A program made the position numbers and the translations under genes. From assembly GCF_002940205.1 (NCBI RefSeq), contig NZ_MDSK01000008.1:1-64000 (forward strand): DNA of 64,000 bases. The letters run 5' to 3'. The notes under the pieces are model-generated. The model did not search any database. It saw only the letters and a program-made list of their open reading frames with translations, and was not told the DNA's origin. The stretch's first letter is position 1. Every line of letters starts with the position of its first letter. This document shows positions 58,061 through 64,000 of the stretch, piece after piece. Origin of the DNA: Xanthomonas arboricola pv. guizotiae. GTDB taxonomy: Bacteria > Pseudomonadota > Gammaproteobacteria > Xanthomonadales > Xanthomonadaceae.

Positions 58061-59506
58061 ATGACCGATAACGCTCTCACTCTGGCCGAAACCCGGCTGC
58101 TGCTTCCTTCCGGCCTGGACACCGGCCATCTCGACCGCACCTTCGGCGCCCTGCTGGGCCCGGGCATCGACTTCGGCGACCTGTACTTCCAGCATTCGCG
58201 ACGCGAGAGCTGGAGCGTGGAAGACGGCATCGTCAAGGACGGTGCGCATTCCATCGAACAAGGCGTGGGCGTGCGCGCGATTGCCGGCGAGAAGACCGGT
58301 TTCGCCTATTCCGACGACATCCAGCGCGACGCCTTGCTGGAGGCGGCGCAGTCCGCGCGCGCGATCTCGCGCGAGGGCGGTGCGCAATCCACCCGCTCGC
58401 TGGTGCGCGGCAACGGCCGTGCGCTGTACCCGGCCACCGACCCGATCGACGACATGGACAGCGCGACCAAGGTCGAGTTGCTGCGCCGTATCGACCAGTA
58501 CGTGCGCGCCGCCGAGCCGCGCGTCAAGCAGGTGATGGTGAGCCTGTCCGGCGGGGTGGACACGGTGCTGATCGCGCGCAGCGACGGCGTGCTTGCCGCC
58601 GACGTACGCCCGCTGGTGCGCCTGAACGTGCAGGTGATCGTCGAGCAGGGCGGGCGGCGCGAGTCCGGTTACTCCGGCGGCGGCGGCCGTTACGGCTATG
58701 CCGAACTGTTCGCCGATGGCCGCCCGGAAGGCTTCGCCCGCGAAGCGCTGCGTCAGGCGCTGGTCAACCTGGATGCGATTCCGGCACCGGCCGGCGTGAT
58801 GCCGGTGGTGCTCGGCCCGGGCTGGCCCGGCGTGCTGCTGCACGAGGCGGTGGGGCATGGCCTGGAAGGCGACTTCAATCGCAAGGGCACCAGCGTCTAC
58901 GCCGGCCGCATCGGCGAGCGCGTGGCCTCGCCGGGCGTGACCATCGTCGATGACGGCACCCTGGATGGCCGCCGTGGCTCGCTCAATATCGACGACGAGG
59001 GCACGTCGACCCAGTGCACCACGCTGATCGAAGACGGCGTGCTGGTCGGCTACATGCAGGACACCCACAACGCGCGCCTGATGGGCGTGGCGCCCACCGG
59101 CAACGGCCGGCGCGAATCGTTCGCGCACCTGACCATGCCGCGCATGACCAATACCTACATGCGCGCAGGCCAGCACGATCCGCAGGAGATGATCCGCTCG
59201 GTCAAGAAGGGCATCTACGCGGTCAACTTCGGCGGCGGCCAGGTCGACATCACCAGCGGCAAGTACGTGTTCTCGGCCACCGAGGCCTACCTGATCGAAG
59301 ACGGCAAGGTCACCGCGCCGGTCAAGGGCGCCACGCTGATCGGCAACGGCCCGGAGACCATGCAGAAGGTGCGCATGATCGGCAACGACCTGGCGCTGGA
59401 CGAAGGCGTAGGCGTGTGCGGCAAGGACGGGCAGAGCGTGCCGGTCGGCGTCGGCCAGCCGTCGCTGCTGATCGACGGCATCACCGTTGGTGGAACGCAG
59501 GCCTGA
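58061..59506 (+). CDS. tldD: metalloprotease TldD
   Basis: A 481-residue zinc-protease subunit. The family motif HEAVGH at residues 261-266 (HExxxH), followed by GLEGD, holds the metal. It also has [27 protein letters not shown] and the C-terminal [48 protein letters not shown], standard for TldD. TldD and TldE (PmbA) form a heterodimer that matures microcin B17-type peptides and degrades CcdA; pmbA lies 0.9 kb downstream, after darP on the other strand. The ATG is chosen for the usual N-terminus. Confidence 0.96.
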   Translation: MTDNALTLAETRLLLPSGLDTGHLDRTFGALLGPGIDFGDLYFQHSRRESWSVEDGIVKDGAHSIEQGVGVRAIAGEKTGFAYSDDIQRDALLEAAQSARAISREGGAQSTRSLVRGNGRALYPATDPIDDMDSATKVELLRRIDQYVRAAEPRVKQVMVSLSGGVDTVLIARSDGVLAADVRPLVRLNVQVIVEQGGRRESGYSGGGGRYGYAELFADGRPEGFAREALRQALVNLDAIPAPAGVMPVVLGPGWPGVLLHEAVGHGLEGDFNRKGTSVYAGRIGERVASPGVTIVDDGTLDGRRGSLNIDDEGTSTQCTTLIEDGVLVGYMQDTHNARLMGVAPTGNGRRESFAHLTMPRMTNTYMRAGQHDPQEMIRSVKKGIYAVNFGGGQVDITSGKYVFSATEAYLIEDGKVTAPVKGATLIGNGPETMQKVRMIGNDLALDEGVGVCGKDGQSVPVGVGQPSLLIDGITVGGTQA

Positions 59507-59510
59507 GATG

Positions 59511-59542
59511 CGGGGAATTGGGAATCGGGATTCGGGAATCGC
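59511..59542. repeat. copy of the GGGAATCG-type dispersed repeat
   Basis: CGGGGAATTGGGAATCGGGA then TTCGGGAATCGC, five bases after the tldD stop. Part of the 256-bp gap between tldD and darP, which otherwise holds no gene that I recognise. Confidence 0.75.
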
Positions 59543-59762
59543 AACGGCAAGAGCGCGGAGCGGGGTTCCTGGCTTTTGCGATGCAGCGGTCCCGATGCGC
59601 TTGCGGCATCGGGATTTGAAGGTCGTCGCAGCGGGAGTTGGTTGCTGCGTGTCTGGCGCTTACGGCGCGTCGACCTCGATGCGTCGCAGCAGGAATTGGC
59701 AGTGGAAGTCGGGCCGGTCTGCGAGCACTGCCGGGCTGCTGCACCGCCGCTTCCGTGACTCC

Positions 59763-60350
59763 TTACTCGTCGTCTTCCGACGCCGATTCGCCGTCTTTCA
59801 ATCCCGAATCCCCACGCTCCAATCCCTGCTCCTGCGACAGCTCGCGCAGCACCTGGAACAGCTCGCGGTAGGCGCGCGGGGGCTTGTTCTTGGCCCGCTC
59901 GTGGATCGCGTTGCGCACCAGTTGACGCAGCTGCTGGCGGTCGGCGGCCGGGTAGGTTTCCAGCAGTTCAGCCAGCGCCACGTCGGCTTCGGCGAGCAGG
60001 CGTTCGCGCCAGCGCTCGACCCGGTGGATCGCCGCCACTTCACGGCGCGCGGTGTCGCTGTTGGCATCCAGCGCATCGCGGATCGCGGCCAGCGTTTCGT
60101 CGTCCTCGCGGCGCATGTGCTTGGCCAGAAACGCCAGCTGGCGCTTGTGCGCGATATGCGAGGTGATGCGCTTGCTCTCTTCGATATGCGGGATCAGCGA
60201 TTCGGGCACCGGCAACTTGGCCAGCTGCGCCGGAGTGAGCGCCACCAGCTTTTCGCCCAGGTCGAAGATTTCCAGCGCCTCGCGCCGCTGCTGGCTGCGG
60301 CTGGCGCCGCGGAATTCACCGGTGTCTTCGTCGCGTCCGCGCATCGCCAT
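59763..60350 (-). CDS. darP: ribosome biogenesis factor DarP (YjgA)
   Basis: A 195-residue DarP/YjgA protein, a late 50S-subunit assembly factor. The core is [67 protein letters not shown], followed by helical [24 protein letters not shown] sequence and [30 protein letters not shown]. The last 18 residues ([16 protein letters not shown]) are partly encoded by a GGGAATCG-type repeat at about 59799-59826. ATGs at 60350 and 60344 are both possible. Lies between tldD and pmbA, as in many relatives. Confidence 0.93.
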   Translation of the reverse strand: MAMRGRDEDTGEFRGASRSQQRREALEIFDLGEKLVALTPAQLAKLPVPESLIPHIEESKRITSHIAHKRQLAFLAKHMRREDDETLAAIRDALDANSDTARREVAAIHRVERWRERLLAEADVALAELLETYPAADRQQLRQLVRNAIHERAKNKPPRAYRELFQVLRELSQEQGLERGDSGLKDGESASEDDE

Positions 60351-60396
60351 CCATCCGAAACAAGAAGTTATTCATCATTGAGACTAGGATAAAGCA

Positions 60397-61764
60397 TTGA
60401 ACGCACTCTCCTCCGAAACACGTGTCCAGGACGACAGCCTGCAGCGCCTGGATGCGCTCACTGACATCGCGCAGCGCCTGCTCGAGCGCGCCCGTGCCGC
60501 CGGCGCCACCCAGGCCGAAGTGAGCTGCAGCGAAGAGCGCGGCCTGGACGTCAACGTGCGCCTGGGCGATGTGGAAACGGTGGAATCCACCCGCGACCGC
60601 GGCATTGCGGTCACCGTGTACTTCGGCAAGCGCAAGGGCAGCGCCAGCACCGCCGACCTGCAGGATTCCAGCCTGGAATCGACCGTTGCCCAGGCCTGCG
60701 CGATCGCCCGTTACACCGAGGACGACGTCGCTGCCGGCCTGGCCGATCCGGAACTGATGGCGCGCGACTTCCCCGAGCTGGACAGCTGGCACCCATGGGC
60801 ACTGGATGCCGATACCGCGGTGGATCTGGCGCTGGCCTGCGAAACCGCCGGCCGCGACGCCGACGCGCGGATCAGCAATTCCGATGGCGCCTCGGCCAGC
60901 ACAGGGCTCAGTCTGTCGGTGTACGCCAATTCGCATGGCTTCATCGGTCGTGAGCGCGGCACCCACCACTCGATCAGCTGCGCGCTGATCGCCGGGCAGG
61001 GCGACGGCATGCAGCGCGATGGCTGGTACAGCAGCGCGTTGGCGCGCGAAGACCTGGAGGCGCCGGAAGCGATCGGCCGCCACGCCGCCGAACGCACCCT
61101 GGCGCGGCTGCAGCCACGCTCGCTGCCGACCGGCCAGCTGCCGGTGCTGTTCGCACCGGAGGTGGCGCGCTCGTTGGTCGGGCATCTGCTCGGCGCGGTC
61201 TCCGGCGGTGCGCTGTATCGCCGCGCCAGCTTCCTGCTCGACAGTGTCGGCAGCAAATTGTTCCCGGACTGGTTCAACATCGAAGAACTGCCGCATCTGC
61301 GCCGCGGGCTGCGCTCGGCTGCATTCGACGGCGAAGGCGTGGCGACGCGGCGTTCGGCATTGATCAGCGACGGCGTGCTGCAGCGTTACGTGCTGGGCAG
61401 CTACTCGGCGCGCAAGCTGGGCCTGCAGACCACCGCCAACGCCGGCGGCGTGCACAACCTGCAGGTCACCGCCAACGCCGGCGACCTGGCTTCGCTGGTG
61501 GCCGGCATGTCGCGCGGGCTGCTGGTCACCGAGCTGATGGGCAACGGCGTCAATCCGGTGACCGGCGATTATTCGCGCGGCGCCGGCGGCTTCTGGATCG
61601 AGAACGGCGTGATCGCCTATCCGGTCGACGGCCTGACCATCGCCGGCAATCTGCGCGAGATGTTCGCCGGGATCGAGGCGGTCGGCAACGATGTGGACCC
61701 GCGTTCGCACGTCAAGATCGGCTCGGTGCTGCTCAACCGCATGACGGTGGCAGGCGATAGCTGA
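60397..61764 (+). CDS. pmbA: TldE/PmbA metalloprotease subunit
   Basis: A 455-residue partner of TldD. It has the PmbA pattern AEVSCSEERGLDVNVRLGDVETVESTRDRGIAVTVYFGKRKGSAS and ARYTEDDVAAGLADPELMARDFPELDSWHP, with C-terminal GLLVTELMGNGVNPVTGDYSRGAGGFWIENGVIAYPVDGLTIAGNL. It lacks the HExxxH zinc motif, as expected for the TldE subunit, which lines the substrate channel. The start is TTG at 60397, with AGGA about ten bases upstream. Divergent from darP by 46 bp. Confidence 0.95.
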   Translation: MNALSSETRVQDDSLQRLDALTDIAQRLLERARAAGATQAEVSCSEERGLDVNVRLGDVETVESTRDRGIAVTVYFGKRKGSASTADLQDSSLESTVAQACAIARYTEDDVAAGLADPELMARDFPELDSWHPWALDADTAVDLALACETAGRDADARISNSDGASASTGLSLSVYANSHGFIGRERGTHHSISCALIAGQGDGMQRDGWYSSALAREDLEAPEAIGRHAAERTLARLQPRSLPTGQLPVLFAPEVARSLVGHLLGAVSGGALYRRASFLLDSVGSKLFPDWFNIEELPHLRRGLRSAAFDGEGVATRRSALISDGVLQRYVLGSYSARKLGLQTTANAGGVHNLQVTANAGDLASLVAGMSRGLLVTELMGNGVNPVTGDYSRGAGGFWIENGVIAYPVDGLTIAGNLREMFAGIEAVGNDVDPRSHVKIGSVLLNRMTVAGDS

Positions 61765-61940
61765 GCGCGGCCGACCAGGCTGCTGCGCCCACTGCCAGAC
61801 TGCAGAGCACCCGGCGCACGTCGTGCCGCTGTGCCTGACGGCAGCCGCCGTACATCGCCGAGACCATGTCTTCCCGCACTGGTGGCTGGCTGAATCGTTG
61901 CTATAGTCCGCCGCACCACAACCATGCATGGGGAGACATG

Positions 61941-62330
61941 ATGAGCGAATTCGAGCCGCACGCCGTACCGCCGCCGCCGCCGATCGGCACCAGCGCGCCG
62001 TCGGAGGAGCGCACCCTGGCGCTGGCCGCGCACCTGCTCGGCATCCTGACGTCCTTCATCGGCGCACTGGTGATCTGGCTGATCAGCAAGGACGCCAGCC
62101 CGTCCAAGCCGTTCGCCACCGATCAGGCCAAGGAAGCGTTGAACTTCCAGATCACCGTGATCATTGCCTACGTGGCTGCGGTGATCCTGACCATCGTGTC
62201 GTTCGGCATCCTGTTCTTCGTGCCGACGCTGGTGTGGATCGCCAACCTGGTGCTGTGCATTCTGGCCGCGGTCAAGGCCAACAACGGCGAACACTACCGT
62301 TATCCGTTCACGCTGCGCCTGATCAAGTAA
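61941..62330 (+). CDS. DUF4870 membrane protein
   Basis: A 129-residue protein. The N-terminal 20 residues are Pro-rich and cytosolic. Three hydrophobic segments follow, with the DUF4870 pattern ERTLALAAHLLGILTSFIGALVIWLISKDASPSKPFATDQAKEALNFQITVIIAYVAAVILTIVSFGILFFVPTLVWIANLVLCILAAVKANNGEHYRYPFTLRLIK. The function of this Tic20-like family is unknown in bacteria. ATGs at 61938 and 61941 are adjacent; GGGGAG is best spaced for the second. A strong hairpin terminator follows 20 bp after the stop. Confidence 0.9.
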   Translation: MSEFEPHAVPPPPPIGTSAPSEERTLALAAHLLGILTSFIGALVIWLISKDASPSKPFATDQAKEALNFQITVIIAYVAAVILTIVSFGILFFVPTLVWIANLVLCILAAVKANNGEHYRYPFTLRLIK

Positions 62331-62350
62331 TCCGGCGCGACGGCAATGAC

Positions 62351-62378
62351 AAAGGCCCGGCAGCGATGCCGGGCCTTT
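62351..62378. terminator. bidirectional terminator between convergent genes
   Basis: A perfect 12-bp stem AAAGGCCCGGCA/TGCCGGGCCTTT closed by a GCGA tetraloop. It lies between the DUF4870 gene and the M35 peptidase pseudogene, and the A- and T-tipped arms suit both directions. Confidence 0.8.
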
Positions 62379-62400
62379 GGCGTTTCAGGCGATGACGCGA

Positions 62401-63489
62401 TCAGTTCTGCGCCGGGGTGTTCTCGGCGAAGTACTCGTGGCTGTCGGCGTTGGTGATCGCCTGGGCCGGGTTGCTGATCGCCAGGCTGCGCGCTCCGGAC
62501 TGGCCATACACGCGGTCCTGGGTACCGGCCACCGCGGTGAAGTGGCTCATCTCGTGCACCAGCGTGCCGGCCTTGGAGTCGGTGCCCTGGGTCGGCGCGC
62601 TCCAGAAGGCGTTGCAGACGTAGATTTCGTACGGCGCATTGGCATAGACGTACGCGTAGGCGCTGTCGGTGCAATCGCAGTTGATGGTGATCTGGCCGTT
62701 GTTCTGGTCCAGTGCGTTGTCGATGTTGACGAAGTTCGAGCTGACCCTGCTGTAGCGCGAGGCGTTGTAGGCGCCGAACCAGGTGGTGTAGCGCGCACCG
62801 GTGCTGCCGGCATTGAGGTAGTTGCGCGCGTTCTGCGAGTAGGCGCGGGCCGCGGTGACCGCGCTGCCGGCCTGACTGGTGCGGGTGGTGCTGCAGTTCA
62901 GGTAATTGACGCCATTGACCACCGCGGTCGGCCCGATCGCCATCTGGCGCTGCACGCCGCGGTTGACGCCGTCCAGCCACACCGTCAACGGCGCGCTGCC
63001 GGCCACTGCGGTCTTGCCGTCGGCGGTCTTGAGCAGGCTGCCATCGGCCAGCGAGGCGTATTGCAGCGGCGAACTGACGCGGATGGTGTAGTTGCCGCTG
63101 GTGGACAGGTCGTAGGCGCCGGCCAGGTCGACCACGCCCTGCACGGTCTGGCCGGGCTTGAGGATGGTGAAGTCGGCCGCCTTGGGCAGGCCGCGCTTGA
63201 CCAGGCGTCCGGTGTAGGTCACCGGCGCGCCATCGCGGCTCACTTCCAGGATGCCGTTGTCCAGCGTCTGCAGCGGTAGTTGATAGGTCGGCACGCGGGC
63301 GATCTAGCTGCCGTTGTTGGTGACGGTCACTGCGATCTTGCCCTGGTGTCGCCCGGCCTGATCGGCGACCGGCGCCAGTTCGATGGTCAACGGGACCGGG
63401 CCGCGCACGGACTGCGCCTGCGCCGAACCGAGCACGCCAACAACGGCCAACGTACCTGCCGCAAACGATGCGAGAAAAACGTTCTTCAC
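62401..63489 (-). pseudogene. M35-family (deuterolysin-like) metallopeptidase, interrupted by an amber codon
   Basis: An exported zinc endopeptidase gene read as one frame of 363 codons (stop included), except for TAG at 63304-63306. The first part (GTG start at 63489) encodes the signal VKNVFLASFAAGTLAVVGVLGSAQA and the prodomain start, ending VTVTNNGS. After TAG the same frame continues IARVPTYQLPLQTLDNGILEVSRDG, and the catalytic domain carries HEMSH (HExxH) and GTQDRVYG, the M35 third-ligand motif. One C-to-T change of a CAG codon would explain it. The downstream part could start only at internal GTGs and would lack a signal peptide. Probably inactive unless the stop is suppressed or a base error. 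Confidence 0.8.
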
Positions 63490-64000
63490 CAGTGACTCTC
63501 CATGTGGTCGGGGGATGTCCGCGGGACGCGGGCAGGTCAACCTAGGCAGAGCGAGCAGACGCAACAAGAGAGCCGATTGCTGCTGTTTTTGGCCTGCTGG
63601 TGGCTACGCAATGACAAATATGGACATCGATGGCGACAATTCAGCCGGGAATTGCGGATCGGTTCACGCTTTTTGCCGGTCTGCGGAAATTTACACGTTA
63701 AAAATGTACGTAAAGAGAATTTACGTTTTGTGACACGGCGCGGTGCCTGCAGGGCGGCGCGCTGCAACCGCACCGTGCGCTGGCGCACGGTGTGCGCAAA
63801 GAGAGGTGCGACCGCCTGCTCGACGCGGGCTGCTGGAATCGAACGCGCTTGTGTAATCCGTCTGCGGTGGCGTTGAAGCCGGCTGTGCTGGCGTCCTCGT
63901 CCCGCGCATCGGCGGCGCCGGTGCCGGCGCTCCGTTGCCGGACATCAACACGCGGGGCGCGGCGCCGCGACACGGCCGCTCGAACGAACGCAGCGCGCCA
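63490..64000. other. terminal non-coding region with an A/T-rich palindrome
   Basis: The 511 bp upstream of the M35 gene must hold its promoter. At 63708-63726 a perfect 7-bp inverted repeat, ACGTAAA-GAGAA-TTTACGT, sits in an A/T-rich stretch; its role is unknown. Beyond 63740 the DNA becomes GC-rich, and I could not identify a gene running out of the window. Confidence 0.45.

Overview
The window is high-GC chromosomal DNA that most resembles a plant-associated Xanthomonas. Three things suggest this: the protein types (a UbiM-like hydroxylase, an Oar-type TonB-dependent receptor, a PhoX phosphatase), the dispersed GGGAATCG-type intergenic repeats, and a small type III effector locus that I read as xopN, a CesT-like chaperone and xopF2. 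The species is inferred from these features and was not tested by a search.

Layout. (1) 0-12 kb: ubiquinone hydroxylase; a coupled S4-domain/hypothetical pair; an ECF sigma factor followed by a membrane protein; DEAD-box helicase DeaD; a membrane GGDEF-EAL protein; pseudouridine synthase RluF; a GAF-GGDEF cyclase; an EamA exporter; a DUF72 protein. (2) 12-26.8 kb: rraA, a periplasmic serine hydrolase, a CPA2 antiporter, a pRiA4b ORF-3-like protein and an ABC exporter. The exporter is followed by an 8-bp tandem repeat and a hairpin-rich element. Then come a DUF885 lipoprotein, a GFA-DUF4349 coupled pair, a LysR regulator divergent from an EamA exporter, a periplasmic cyclophilin and a DUF378 protein. 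(3) 26.8-33.3 kb: a gene-poor accessory segment with xopN on the minus strand and, divergently, the chaperone and an xopF2 that carries a frameshift. (4) 33.3-46 kb: the conserved block leuS-lptE-holA-nadD-rsfS ... rlmH, with a J-domain-like gene and phoX inserted before rlmH. (5) 45.6-51 kb: a TonB-like protein, a large Oar-type receptor and a SIMPL-domain protein. (6) 50.9-62.4 kb: the conserved block maf-rng-yhdP-tldD-darP-pmbA, with a DUF6065-like gene inside it. (7) 62.4-64 kb: an M35 metallopeptidase interrupted by an in-frame amber codon, then non-coding DNA.

How the genes fit together. The housekeeping blocks cover ribosome and tRNA/rRNA function (LeuS, RsfS, RlmH, RNase G, DarP, RluF, DeaD), the outer membrane (LptE, YhdP) and NAD and replication (NadD, HolA). 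TldD and PmbA are partners encoded either side of darP. The two c-di-GMP genes at 5.8-10.1 kb may connect to the effector operon, because a near-consensus CRP/Clp-type site lies just upstream of the chaperone gene; this link is inference. Two genes look broken: xopF2 by a frameshift at a GC-dinucleotide tract, and the M35 peptidase by TAG. In nadD and darP, copies of the intergenic repeat appear to have become part of the coding sequence.
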